Of a stretch of 64,000 bases of DNA, positions 28,492 through 37,489 are shown piece after piece. The position numbers and the translations under genes were made by a program. How positions within the stretch are numbered: position 1 is the stretch's first letter; every line of letters starts with the position of its first letter. The DNA comes from G963666895 sp963666895 (GTDB lineage Bacteria; Desulfobacterota; Desulfovibrionia; Desulfovibrionales; Desulfovibrionaceae), in the NCBI GenBank assembly GCA_963666895.2, contig CAXXNS010000015.1, positions 1 through 64,000 of the forward strand, given 5' to 3'. Under the pieces are notes generated by a model that was given only the letters and a program-made list of their open reading frames with translations, had not been told where the DNA came from and made no database searches.

Positions 28492-29619
28492 TCACGGTCC
28501 GGGCACGCGCCCGGTGCGCACCAGCTCGATGGTCACGGCCAGGCAGTTTCCGTCGTCCGCCCGCTCCAGGGCGTAGTCCGGGTCCAGGCCGCGCTGGTGG
28601 TAATAGACGCCCTTGGGCGTACGCAGGGCTCCGTCCGTGACGAACATCACCGAGCCGTCGGACAGCTCCACCACGGCCTGGGCCACGCCCTTGCCGAAGC
28701 TCTGCCGCCCCACGCTCACGGCCCGGCCGTTGCCGCACAAAGCGCCCAGGAAGACCTCGGCCGCGCTGGCCGTGAACCCGTCCTGCCAGAGCACCAGGGG
28801 GGCCGGGTTCTTGGCCCCGTCACCGGCCCGGAAGGTGTGCATCCTGGTCTTGGCCCGCTTGTCCACCACCACCGCGCCGGGCTTGAGGAACAGGGAGGCG
28901 GCCCGCACCGCGGCGTGGAAGTCGCCGCCGGTGTTGCCCCGCAGGTCGATGATCTTGGCCGTGTTGGGGTCGAGCCCGGCCATGATCTGGGCCAGGTCGC
29001 GGTCCGTGTCGGCGTCGAAATGGAAGATGCGGACGACGTCCAGCCCGGACCGCTGCTCCAGGGTCACGGACGGCCGCTGCACGTCCTGGCGCACCAGGCC
29101 CGTGGTCTTGAGCTCGCCCGAGGCCGTCTCTACCGTGACGGACACGGACGTGGATGCGGGTCCGCGAATGTCCGCGCCCACCAGGTACAGGGAACGCTCG
29201 TCCACGGGTGAGCCGTCCACGAACCTGAGCTCGTCCCCATAGCCGATGCCCGCGCGCGCGGCCGGTCCGTCCGGATAGGGCAGGCAGATCACGTGGCCCT
29301 CGCGGTCGCCGAAGATCTCCATGCCCACGCCCGCGTAGCTGTCGGACATGGCCTGCTGGTAGCGGGCGTATTCCTGGGGGGTGAGCAGGTCGGAAAAGGG
29401 GTCCATCTGCCGCAAATAGCCCTTGACCGCCTTGTGGGCCATGCCCCCGTCGGACTCCGGGGCGATGGACAACTGCTCCACCTTGGTCAGAGCCTCGTAA
29501 AGCAAAAGCATGTCGTCGTTGTCCAGCCACGAACCCGAGGGCTGGGCCCAGGCCGGTTGCGAAGCGGCCCAGGCCGCGACCAGAACGGCCGCGGCCAGGG
29601 CGCGAAGAATGCGGGACAT
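28492..29619 (-). CDS. Secreted S41-family (C-terminal processing) peptidase
   Basis: 375-residue exported serine protease. Signal peptide ending QPAWAQ, a short helical part, a PDZ domain at about 95-165 (SYAGVGMEIFGDREGHV, IGYGDELRFVDGSPV), and the S41 catalytic core with LRGNTGGDF. Catalytic Ser285 lies in FTASAAEV and Lys310 in QSFGKGVAQ, the 25-residue spacing of active CtpA/Tsp enzymes, so it should be active in the periplasm. It sits in the operon with the Tag-like sensor genes, and could process one of the neighbouring lipoproteins. Confidence 0.9.
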   Translation of the reverse strand: MSRILRALAAAVLVAAWAASQPAWAQPSGSWLDNDDMLLLYEALTKVEQLSIAPESDGGMAHKAVKGYLRQMDPFSDLLTPQEYARYQQAMSDSYAGVGMEIFGDREGHVICLPYPDGPAARAGIGYGDELRFVDGSPVDERSLYLVGADIRGPASTSVSVTVETASGELKTTGLVRQDVQRPSVTLEQRSGLDVVRIFHFDADTDRDLAQIMAGLDPNTAKIIDLRGNTGGDFHAAVRAASLFLKPGAVVVDKRAKTRMHTFRAGDGAKNPAPLVLWQDGFTASAAEVFLGALCGNGRAVSVGRQSFGKGVAQAVVELSDGSVMFVTDGALRTPKGVYYHQRGLDPDYALERADDGNCLAVTIELVRTGRVPGP

Positions 29620-29672
29620 GGCTCTCCTTTGGCGTCCGAAAAGGGACGTCCGGAGACGAAGGCGAACCGAAA

Positions 29673-30176
29673 TCAGAACGTGCTCAGGGCTTCGGTTTCC
29701 TTGAGCAGCCGGTCAAGCTCGGCCTCAAGACGCTGCACCTCGGCCTGCTTGGCCGCGGTGTCCGGGTCGGTCTTGACCTCGGCCAGCTCCCGTTTGGCCG
29801 CCTTGAGCTTGGTGGTGATCTCCCACTTCCGCAGCTGGGCCGCTTCGGTCTCGGCCTTGGTCTTCTGCAGGGTGGTCTCCAGCTGGGCCACGTCCCGGTC
29901 CAGCTTCTTCACCTTGCCGGCCAGGGCGTCGCGATCGGCCGCAGCCAGCATCTTCTGATTCTCCAGCTCACCGGTGCGGGTCTGCTCAACGGCCTGCTCG
30001 GTCTCCAGGGAGGCCTTCTGATGCTCTTTCTGCTCAATCCGCTGCTGGGCCTTGTCCTCGCTCCAGCCGAACAGTCCGCCCTGCTTGGGATCGCCCGTGG
30101 TCTGGCACGCGGGCAGCAGCACCAGCATGGCGGCCAGCAGGCAGAACGCCGTCAGGGCCGTGTACAATCTGTTCAT
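29673..30176 (-). CDS. Coiled-coil lipoprotein
   Basis: 167 residues. A lipoprotein signal peptide ends LVLLPAC, then QTTGDPKQGG, and from about residue 40 to the end a charged coiled coil (heptads in DALAGKVKKLDRDVAQLETTL and KAAKRELAEVK). It shares layout with the next gene upstream, nine bases away, and the two probably pair at a membrane surface. Function unknown. Confidence 0.82.
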   Translation of the reverse strand: MNRLYTALTAFCLLAAMLVLLPACQTTGDPKQGGLFGWSEDKAQQRIEQKEHQKASLETEQAVEQTRTGELENQKMLAAADRDALAGKVKKLDRDVAQLETTLQKTKAETEAAQLRKWEITTKLKAAKRELAEVKTDPDTAAKQAEVQRLEAELDRLLKETEALSTF

Positions 30177-30185
30177 GCCCACCCC

Positions 30186-30851
30186 CTAGACGGCCATGCG
30201 GCTGGACATGTCGGCCAGCTCGTCGGTCTGCTGCTGCAGCTTGGCGATCTCGCCCTTGAGCACCTGGATGCGGGAATCCAGCTCGGTCGCCTGGGTGGTG
30301 TTGCCGCCGGCCTGGGCCTCGGCCAGGACCTTCTCCTGGTTCTCAAGCTCCCACTTGGCCAGGTTCAGCTTCTCGGTGGCTTCGGCCAGCTTCTGGTCCA
30401 CCACCTGCTTCTCGGCCAGCATGGCGTCCTTCTTGACCTGCTTCTTGTCGTAACTGGCCTGAAGCGTAGCGGTCTCGCTGCGCAGGTCCACGATGTCCTG
30501 CGAGAGCTCGGCATTGTAGGCCTTGGTCTGGGCGTTGGTTTCCTCCAGACTGGCGATGCAGGCGTTGAGCCAGTCCTCCTTGGCCGCGTACTCGGCCTTC
30601 TTGTCGGCCACGTGGGTGCCGTAGGCGTACCCGGCCAGACCGCCGGCAGCCGCGCCGATGGCCGCGCCCACCAAGGCGCCCTCGGCATCGCCGCCAATGA
30701 TCACGCCCAGCACCGCGCCGAGCACCGCGCCGCCCGCGGCTCCGGCCGCGGCGCCTTCCTGCTGCGTCTGGCCGCGATCCGTCTGGGCGCAGCCGAACAT
30801 TCCAGCCATCAACAAGGAGCCCACAAGGGCAACAACAAGTAAACGTTTCAT
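30186..30851 (-). CDS. Glycine-zipper coiled-coil lipoprotein
   Basis: 221 residues. Signal peptide with lipobox MFGC, then a glycine zipper (AGAAGGAVLGAVLGVIIGG, AIGAAAGGLAGYAYG) capable of membrane insertion, then a long coiled coil from about 85 to the end (NAQTKAYNAELSQDIVDLRS…). Glycine-zipper lipoproteins stabilise or perforate outer membranes. AGGAGG precedes the ATG. The 113-base gap upstream is AT-richer than its surroundings (TTTATGATATGG on the minus strand) and could hold an internal promoter. A candidate for the TagQ-like lipoprotein role, by position only. Confidence 0.8.
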   Translation of the reverse strand: MKRLLVVALVGSLLMAGMFGCAQTDRGQTQQEGAAAGAAGGAVLGAVLGVIIGGDAEGALVGAAIGAAAGGLAGYAYGTHVADKKAEYAAKEDWLNACIASLEETNAQTKAYNAELSQDIVDLRSETATLQASYDKKQVKKDAMLAEKQVVDQKLAEATEKLNLAKWELENQEKVLAEAQAGGNTTQATELDSRIQVLKGEIAKLQQQTDELADMSSRMAV

Positions 30852-30964
30852 GTCAAGCCTCCTTTTATCACCCTCGCCCCTCAAGGCGACTCGCTATCCC
30901 TTAATTCCGGGTTACCATATCATAAACCAGGTCGGAAGCCCGAATCCCGCCCCGGGAAAAAAAA

Positions 30965-32524
30965 CTAGGGCACCAGCGCTTCGTAATCCTTTCTCCAGGC
31001 CAGGGTGTCGGCCCGCTTGTCCTTGGCGAACTGGGCGAAATGGACGCGCACGGTCTTCAAGAGCCGCACCTGGTCCGCTGCCTGGCGCTCCAGCAGGAAG
31101 TCCGCGTACCGGGCGAACCCCTGCTCCACGGCCTCGGCCGGGGTGGTGGCCAACTGCCGCAGGGAGTCGGCGTAGGAGGACAGCGCCCCATCGATGTTGG
31201 CCGCCATCTCGGCCTTGCGGGCCTGGAGCTTCTCCACCATCTCGGCCCGCCCGGCCGTCTGGGCCGAGGCCAGGGCCTGCTCCACGGCGGGCAGCTTCAT
31301 GAGCTCGCGGTACAGGAAGAAGCCCTGCTCGGCCGCGATCTTGGCCCAGGCGTAGGCCGAATCCTCATCCGCCTCCTTGCGGATCTGGCGCATGTCGGAC
31401 AGGGCGGCCCGCACGTAGCCCAGTTCCTGGACCAGTTCCGGGGACAGGCTTCCCGAGGAGGCCACCCGCTCCAGGTGGGCCAAGGCCTCGTCGGTCTTGA
31501 CGTCGGACTTGACGCTGGTGGCCGCGGTGGACACGGCCGCGGGCAGTTCGGCCCCGGCGCCGGCCCGGTAGTCCTCCCAGGCCGTCTCCAGGGTCTTGGC
31601 CGCGTTGCGGTCCGTGTAGATGATGGAGGACAAGGCCACGCGGAAGCCCATGGTCTCCTTGGCGTTGGCCCGGTATCCCTTGCTGTCGGAGCCGATGTAG
31701 AAGGGCTCCTCGGTGCGCATGGCCGAGCGCATGGACTTGTCCGTGGTCAGGAAATGCCCGCCCCGGGACACGAACCCGCCGCTGCGGCCCTGGTAGTACT
31801 CGATCTGGTACAGGGTGAAGGTCATCTCGGCCGCGTTGCCCAGCATGTCGTGCAGCCCGGCCGGATTGGGCTTCAGCAGCCCGGCCTGCTTGAGCTTGTT
31901 GTGCGAGGACGACGGGCCCGAGAACCACTCGTACTCGGCCAGGACCCCGGGGTACGGGGTCTTGCGGTCGAACACGTCCGGAGGCACCTCCACCCCGCCA
32001 CGGGCCGCGAACTCCCACTCCGGCTCGGTGGGCAGACGCAGGAAGCCGTTGGATGCGCCCGCCTTGGGCAGCTTGCCCGCCCCGTTGGCGAACAGCCACT
32101 GGTTGTAGGCGTCCAGGAAGGCCAGGGCGTCGAACAGGGAGATGTTGGTCACGGGCAGGTCGCTCTTGAGCAGGTCCGGGGAGCCGCCCTGGGGCAGGCC
32201 CATGACCGCGTAGTACTGACCCTCGGTGACCTCGTACTTGCCCAGATAGTAACACCAGTCCTGCTTGCCGTTGCGCGTGGCCACGAAGGCCCCGCCGATG
32301 GCCACCTGGGTCGGGGACTCCTTGTACCCGCCGCCCGGGTCGCCCATGGTGAAGCGCTTGAGCGCGTAAGGCTCGGCCCCCTGGGCCAGGAACACGGGCT
32401 TGAAGACCATCTCCTGGCCGCCGGGCATGGGCAGGACCAGGTCGCCCTGGCTCGGGGCCGGGTTGAAGGCCGGGGCTGGAACGGCCAGGGCCATGAGCAG
32501 CAACAAGAGGAATATCTTTTTCAT
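30965..32524 (-). CDS. Secreted formylglycine-generating-enzyme-fold protein, TagR-like
   Basis: 519 residues with a signal peptide (MKKIFLLLLLMALAVPAPA). Residues ~35-310 form an FGE-sulfatase (SUMF1) fold: YYLGKYEVTEGQYYAVMG, LPTEPEWEFAARGG, GLHDMLGNAAEM and VSRGGHF…GYR…MGFRVAL. The cysteine pair that makes formylglycine is absent in the C-terminal part, so it is a binding rather than an enzymatic member. The rest (about 330-519) is helical. The pseudo-enzyme, the signal peptide and the adjacent TagS/TagT-like transporter genes all recall TagR, which activates the PpkA kinase in Pseudomonas. AAGGA is well placed for the ATG at 32524. Confidence 0.78.
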   Translation of the reverse strand: MKKIFLLLLLMALAVPAPAFNPAPSQGDLVLPMPGGQEMVFKPVFLAQGAEPYALKRFTMGDPGGGYKESPTQVAIGGAFVATRNGKQDWCYYLGKYEVTEGQYYAVMGLPQGGSPDLLKSDLPVTNISLFDALAFLDAYNQWLFANGAGKLPKAGASNGFLRLPTEPEWEFAARGGVEVPPDVFDRKTPYPGVLAEYEWFSGPSSSHNKLKQAGLLKPNPAGLHDMLGNAAEMTFTLYQIEYYQGRSGGFVSRGGHFLTTDKSMRSAMRTEEPFYIGSDSKGYRANAKETMGFRVALSSIIYTDRNAAKTLETAWEDYRAGAGAELPAAVSTAATSVKSDVKTDEALAHLERVASSGSLSPELVQELGYVRAALSDMRQIRKEADEDSAYAWAKIAAEQGFFLYRELMKLPAVEQALASAQTAGRAEMVEKLQARKAEMAANIDGALSSYADSLRQLATTPAEAVEQGFARYADFLLERQAADQVRLLKTVRVHFAQFAKDKRADTLAWRKDYEALVP

Positions 32525-32550
32525 GTCGTTCATCCTTGGCTATTCGTCGG

Positions 32551-34419
32551 CTATTCGTCGCGCAAGGCCTCGGCGGGATCGATACTGGTCACTCTCCATG
32601 CAGCAACAAGACCGACCAAAACCGCTATTCCCACGGTACCGGCCAGGGCCAGGACCAGATGCTGCCAGGTGAGCACGCACAGGCTCTCGGCCGCCTGGAG
32701 ATGCGCGGCGAACAGGGTGTTGATGACCTTGGCCATGAGCTCGAAAAAGCCCCAGGCCACGCCGAAGCCCAGGGCCGCGATGCACACGCCCTGGTAGATG
32801 GGGAAGAGCCACAGCCGTCCGCCCGACAGGCCCAGGAGCCTGAGCACGGAAAGATCGCGCCGCTTGCGCTCCACGGACGCGTACAGGCTGGACATGAGCG
32901 AGGCCGCCCCGCCCACCAGGGCCACCACGGCGATGAGCAGGAAGATCAGGGTCAGGTAGCGGTCCAGCTCCAGCACGTCTCGGATGCGCGCGGCCTCGGT
33001 ATGCACCGGGATGCCCGCGCCCTCCAGATCCTCCTTGATCCGGGCCACGTCGTCGATGGTGGCGGCGTAGAGCCGGAAGCCTGCGTAGCCCCGCCTGCCG
33101 AGCACGAACTCGGCCAGGGTGTCGTCCCAGGACAAATTGCGCTCGCCAAACAGGTTGGCCACACCGGCCAGCCGGGCCGGGACCAGGGCCATGTCCCCGG
33201 GCGCGTGGCCAGGCAGGACCGTCACCGGAAAGGCCAGGCTGTCCTGGCCGCGCTCCAGCTTGAGCAGGGCCTTGCCCTGGGGCGCGTCCACGCCCTGGGG
33301 CAGCAGGACCACGGCCCAGTCCGAGGCCGGAGCATCGGGGGCCGGACTGTCCGCACCGTTCGCCAGACTGGCGTTCCAGTCCTCCGCCGTTGGGAACAGG
33401 CCGTCCCCGTCTCCCTGGTCCACAGTCAGGCCCACGGCGCGGAACTCGGCCACCACCCGGCCGGATTCGTCCAGCAGCGCGGCCGGGAACGGTTCCACCC
33501 AGGGCAGAAGCACGGGGTGCTGCCCGCGCAGCCTATAGCCCACCGCGGCCACGGAATCCTCGTCCACCGGTTTGGTGCGCGTGGACAAAAAGTACAGGGT
33601 CTTGTCCGTGTCCAGCTCGCACCCGATCACATCCGAGGCCTCGGCCGCGTCGATCTTGCGGATGTCCGCGAAGCCGGAATTGTTGACCAGCTGGAACTCG
33701 CGCACCGGGTCCAGGGGCGCGTCCAGCACCACCAGCAGGCCGTCGTACACCGGATAGGCGCGCGGCGTGGACCCGGGCCAGCCGTACTCGGGCACGGCCT
33801 GGCCGTCCTTGTACCGCTCCACGGCCTCCAGCACGGGCAAACGCACGAAGACCTGGTTCAGGGCCGTGGCCCTGGGGTCCAGCACGCCGTCCACGGTCAG
33901 GGGCACCTCGGCGGTCTCGTACTCCGTGCCCTTGAGCCGCTTGGCCGTCAGGATCAGGGTGTCGCCGGGCTCGGCCCCCAGGGCGTCGGCGGCCGTGTTC
34001 GAAAGCACGGCCCCGTTCTCCCCGGGAATGGGCGAGGAGTTCTCCAGCACCAACCGGTCGCCCAGGTCCGTGGGCACCAGGTCCAGGGACAGGCCGCCCT
34101 CCTCGGCTCCCTCCTTCACATCCTTCAGGCGCGCGTCCACCGTGGCCGATATCTGCCGGGTGGTGGGCACGATGAAGGCCACTTCCACGCGCTTGCGCAT
34201 CTCGTCGAACCAGGCCTGGTCAAAGGAGGTGGAGACCATGGGCCGTATCTCGCGGTTGCGCGGGTCCTGGACCAGCCTATAGCGCAGGACCTCGATGGTC
34301 CCGAACTTGAGCCCGAACAGGATGAGCAGGGGCGAGAGCACGGCGGCCACGGCCATGACCAGGCAGAAGGACAGGATCCACTCGTGCCGCAGGTCGGACA
34401 GGGACAGGCGCAGGACCAT
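32551..34419 (-). CDS. FtsX/MacB-like ABC transporter permease, TagS-like
   Basis: 622 residues. One N-terminal helix (FCLVMAVAAVLSPLLILFG), a large periplasmic domain of ~400 residues, and three C-terminal helices with the FtsX-type core (IFLLIAVVALVGGAASLMSSL, ERKRRDLSVLRLLGLSGGRL, LVGLVAAWRVTSIDPAEALRDE). That topology is the mechanotransmission class (MacB, LolCE, TagS): it passes ATP energy to periplasmic partners instead of importing a substrate. The ATG shares a base with the ATPase stop and follows GGAGG; a GTG one codon earlier is possible. Confidence 0.85.
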   Translation of the reverse strand: MVLRLSLSDLRHEWILSFCLVMAVAAVLSPLLILFGLKFGTIEVLRYRLVQDPRNREIRPMVSTSFDQAWFDEMRKRVEVAFIVPTTRQISATVDARLKDVKEGAEEGGLSLDLVPTDLGDRLVLENSSPIPGENGAVLSNTAADALGAEPGDTLILTAKRLKGTEYETAEVPLTVDGVLDPRATALNQVFVRLPVLEAVERYKDGQAVPEYGWPGSTPRAYPVYDGLLVVLDAPLDPVREFQLVNNSGFADIRKIDAAEASDVIGCELDTDKTLYFLSTRTKPVDEDSVAAVGYRLRGQHPVLLPWVEPFPAALLDESGRVVAEFRAVGLTVDQGDGDGLFPTAEDWNASLANGADSPAPDAPASDWAVVLLPQGVDAPQGKALLKLERGQDSLAFPVTVLPGHAPGDMALVPARLAGVANLFGERNLSWDDTLAEFVLGRRGYAGFRLYAATIDDVARIKEDLEGAGIPVHTEAARIRDVLELDRYLTLIFLLIAVVALVGGAASLMSSLYASVERKRRDLSVLRLLGLSGGRLWLFPIYQGVCIAALGFGVAWGFFELMAKVINTLFAAHLQAAESLCVLTWQHLVLALAGTVGIAVLVGLVAAWRVTSIDPAEALRDE

Positions 34420-35174
34420 CACCCGACCTCCCTTTCCACCACGGTGGACACGGTATGCTCGGGCCCGGCCCGCTCCACGCGGAAGGCGAAGAACCGGTCG
34501 GCCGAACCCTTGGCCAGGCTCAGGTCGTGGGTGACCATGATCAGGGTCACGCCCAGCTCGGCGGTCAGCTCCTTGAAGGTGCGGTGGATCTCCAGGGCCG
34601 TGGGCCGGTCCACCGCGGCCGTGGGCTCGTCGGCCAGGACCAGGGGCGGCCTGTGGGCCAGGGCCCGGGCGATGGCCACCCTCTGGCGCTGCCCGCCGGA
34701 CAGATGCTGGGGCTTCTTGTTGAGCTGGTCCTCGATGCCCAGGCGCCGGGCCAGGGCCTCCACGTCGGGCCGACCTTCCCTGCCCGGCAAGCGGCCGGAC
34801 AACCGGCAGGGCAGCAGGATGTTCCTGCGCACGGACAAAAAGGGCAGCAGCCCGCCCGTCTGGAGTACGTACCCGATCTGGGAACGCCGCACAGAGGCCA
34901 GCCGCGTCTCGTTCAAGGAGACCACGTCCAGCCAGGAGCCGTCCGCCCGGATGGCGAAGCTCCCGGCCCGGCTGGGCTTGAGCACCAGGCCCAGCATATC
35001 CAGCAGGGTGGACTTGCCGCAGCCCGAGGGCCCGACCACGGCCACGAATTCGCCCTGGCGCACGTCCAGCAGGGGCACCTGAAGCTCGAAGCGGGTGCCC
35101 CCCTTTTCGCGCACCTTGGCCACGTCGGCCAGGCGGTAGACCGAGGGGCGGTCCGCCCCTTGCGAATCAGCCAC
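34419..35174 (-). CDS. ABC transporter ATPase, TagT-like
   Basis: 251 residues: Walker A GPSGCGKS, Q-loop IGYVLQTGGLLPFLSV, signature LSGGQRQRVAIARAL, Walker B LVLADEPTAAVD and switch His in VTHD. It resembles LolD/MacB-type ATPases that partner with FtsX-like permeases; the permease follows directly with overlap. It begins 8 bases after the vWA gene, so the complex is made as one unit. Confidence 0.9.
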   Translation of the reverse strand: MADSQGADRPSVYRLADVAKVREKGGTRFELQVPLLDVRQGEFVAVVGPSGCGKSTLLDMLGLVLKPSRAGSFAIRADGSWLDVVSLNETRLASVRRSQIGYVLQTGGLLPFLSVRRNILLPCRLSGRLPGREGRPDVEALARRLGIEDQLNKKPQHLSGGQRQRVAIARALAHRPPLVLADEPTAAVDRPTALEIHRTFKELTAELGVTLIMVTHDLSLAKGSADRFFAFRVERAGPEHTVSTVVEREVG

Positions 35175-35182
35175 GACAGCCC

Positions 35183-37267
35183 CTAGGGCAGGAGGTCAAG
35201 GCTTATCGGATAGACGTAGTCGCCCGGATCGTCTCCCTTATTGAGTTCGATCCAGCCATCCGGGTTGTCGTAGATGTGCTGGTAGGTCTTGATGCGCGCG
35301 TCCAGCTGGTTCAGGAACTCGTCCTGCTCGTCGATGGACCAGGAGGCCCACAGCTCGTTGGACATGTCCATGAGGCGGCTCTTGTAGGGCAGCCCGTCCA
35401 GGAACTCGGGCACCAGCCCGGTGTCGGCCATCTGCTGGGCATTCTTGATCTGCTCGGGGTCGCGCGCGGCCGTGGCGGCCGTGGCCTGCAGGGCGTCGAA
35501 GAAGTCCTCGCCGCCGATCTGGCCGCGAAGGCCCGCGGCCATGACCCCGTCCAGCACGGTCTTCAGGGAGTCGAGCTGGCGCTTGTTGATCAGCAGCCGC
35601 ACGTCCATGGCCTGGATGGCCGGGTTCATGAGGTCCTTGTCCGTGGCCCAGGCCACGATGTCCTTGGGCGGCTGGGCGTCCGTGGTGGAGCCAATCCACT
35701 CCACCAGGGCGGCCCGCACCACCTGCTGGGACGTGGCCTGCACGTCCTCCATGCCCGCCGGAGGCGGCGCGATGGGGGCCGGAGCGGGAGCCGGGGTGGC
35801 GGCCGGGGCGGCCATGGCCGCTGCGGCCTGCTGGCCGGCCACGTAGCCCTGCATGGCTTCCTGCAGGGCGTCCACGATGGTCCCGGCCACGGCCAGGGAG
35901 ATGTTCGTGAAGCCTTCCAGGTCGTCGGAGGTCACGTCCCAGTAGGCCGACTGCGGGGTGCCCTTGTTCTTGGACAGCTGCTTGAACTGCACCTCGCCCA
36001 ATTCGTTGTACTCGGCCTTGGCCTTGGGATTCTTGATGTGCACGGCGAACAGGTAGACCCGGTTGTCGTCGGCCACGCTGCGCAGGGTCAGCTCGTCCTG
36101 GCCCGAAATGTTGGACGGGTCGCCCAGCTCATGGCCCGGGGCGTCGCCGATGAGGATCATGAACCTGAGCGAGTTGTCGCTCCACTCGGTGTCCATGACC
36201 GCGTTGGACACGCCCGAGAACACGTCCTCGGCATAGCCCTTGGTGGAGGTCTCGGTCACCTGGACCACGGACATGGTCTGCATGAAGTCCGCGATGGGCT
36301 GCAGGGCCGGGGTGTAGTTGTAGGTGTCGTAGACCACGTAGGGGTTGAGCTCCAGGGCGTCGCGATAGCCCCAGAGGCCGAAACGCAGGTTCGCGCCCAC
36401 CTCGGACTGGAGCTGGATCTCCTCGGACACGTCCCGGATGACCTGCAGGGTGCGCTCGATGTACGGGCGCATGGACACCGTGGTGTCGGCCACCCAGACG
36501 ATGTCCACCTTGAGGTTCTTGAGCTTGTCCGCGGTGATGTTCGTGGAGGACTCGGTGGCCGCGGCCAGGTATTCCTGGTTCTCGCGGATGTCGGTCTCCT
36601 CGCGGGCGTCGGGTCCGGCCTTGGTCACCGCGGCCAGCTCCAGGATGCGCCCCTCGCGGCCGTCGATCTGCATGCCCTGGAAGTCCAGGATGGGCAGCAG
36701 GTAGAACTGCTTGGAGATGTCCACGGCCTTCTTGGGCTCCACCGAGACCACCGGGAACCCGGCCGGGATCTGGCCGGAGTCGATGGTCGAGTAGTAGCCC
36801 TGGGCCTGGGACTTGCGCTGGTCGGCCGGGGCGTTGACCATGGTCTCCAGGGGTCCGCGGGTCTCGAACATGAGCACCGGGCTGCGGCCCTCGGGGTGGG
36901 TGTAGGCCAGGCACATGGCCTGCTTCCACTCGAACACGTCGTCGGTCTTCATCCAGCCGATGACCGTGCCCCGGTTGTCGCTGCCCACCTCGTACCAGCC
37001 CTGCTCCATCTCGATCTCTTCCTCGGTGGGCCGGGTGTAGACGTAGAAGGCCTCGAAGGCGGCCACGTTCTCCATGACCGTGCCCTGAGCCTCGTCCGGG
37101 GCCTTGTACACGTTGGAGAAGGGCCGGGCCAGAACCCTCAGCGGCAGGGTCTGCTTGCCCTCGATGTTCACGGGCTTGCGGGCCTCCTGGCCCGACGCGC
37201 CCACGGCCCAGACCAGGACCAGGGCCAGAACGCACGACAACACGGCGGCACGACGGAAAATCATCAT
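35183..37267 (-). CDS. Secreted SH3-like/von Willebrand A protein resembling the periplasmic part of PpkA
   Basis: 694 residues, first gene of the operon. A signal peptide (to about residue 26) is followed by an SH3-like beta domain at ~40-110 (RVLARPFSNVYKAP, GWYEVGS, GWMKTDDVFEWKQAM), then a vWA domain at about 254-470 whose metal site starts DTTVS (261-265) and continues with RDALELNPYVV and LIGDAPGHE. The C-terminal ~200 residues are helical after a Pro/Ala linker. The vWA site is a DxTxS variant of the usual DxSxS. In memory the SH3-vWA order matches the extracytoplasmic region of the T6SS kinase PpkA, but here there is no kinase domain. GGGGAG precedes the ATG. Confidence 0.78.
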   Translation of the reverse strand: MMIFRRAAVLSCVLALVLVWAVGASGQEARKPVNIEGKQTLPLRVLARPFSNVYKAPDEAQGTVMENVAAFEAFYVYTRPTEEEIEMEQGWYEVGSDNRGTVIGWMKTDDVFEWKQAMCLAYTHPEGRSPVLMFETRGPLETMVNAPADQRKSQAQGYYSTIDSGQIPAGFPVVSVEPKKAVDISKQFYLLPILDFQGMQIDGREGRILELAAVTKAGPDAREETDIRENQEYLAAATESSTNITADKLKNLKVDIVWVADTTVSMRPYIERTLQVIRDVSEEIQLQSEVGANLRFGLWGYRDALELNPYVVYDTYNYTPALQPIADFMQTMSVVQVTETSTKGYAEDVFSGVSNAVMDTEWSDNSLRFMILIGDAPGHELGDPSNISGQDELTLRSVADDNRVYLFAVHIKNPKAKAEYNELGEVQFKQLSKNKGTPQSAYWDVTSDDLEGFTNISLAVAGTIVDALQEAMQGYVAGQQAAAAMAAPAATPAPAPAPIAPPPAGMEDVQATSQQVVRAALVEWIGSTTDAQPPKDIVAWATDKDLMNPAIQAMDVRLLINKRQLDSLKTVLDGVMAAGLRGQIGGEDFFDALQATAATAARDPEQIKNAQQMADTGLVPEFLDGLPYKSRLMDMSNELWASWSIDEQDEFLNQLDARIKTYQHIYDNPDGWIELNKGDDPGDYVYPISLDLLP

Positions 37268-37489
37268 GGGCTACTCCCCTCGAATGGCGGCCTTGACGGC
37301 CGTTGACGGCGCGAACAAATCGTTTGGGCCCGCTTGCGGACCACACTCTCTCTTAACATTCATTCATCATGAAAAAAGCAAGCGAAGTCAAGGGGAGTAT
37401 CCAAAAGGACACCTGTCTGGTCCAGGGTTCCCAAGCCCCCCCGGGCCATGCTACGGGTGAAAAAGTCACACTCTGTTTCAGGAGACCAC

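Noticed and set aside
37268..37489. Possible glycine riboswitch before gcvH
   Set aside because: No tandem or single glycine aptamer core could be recognised in this gap.
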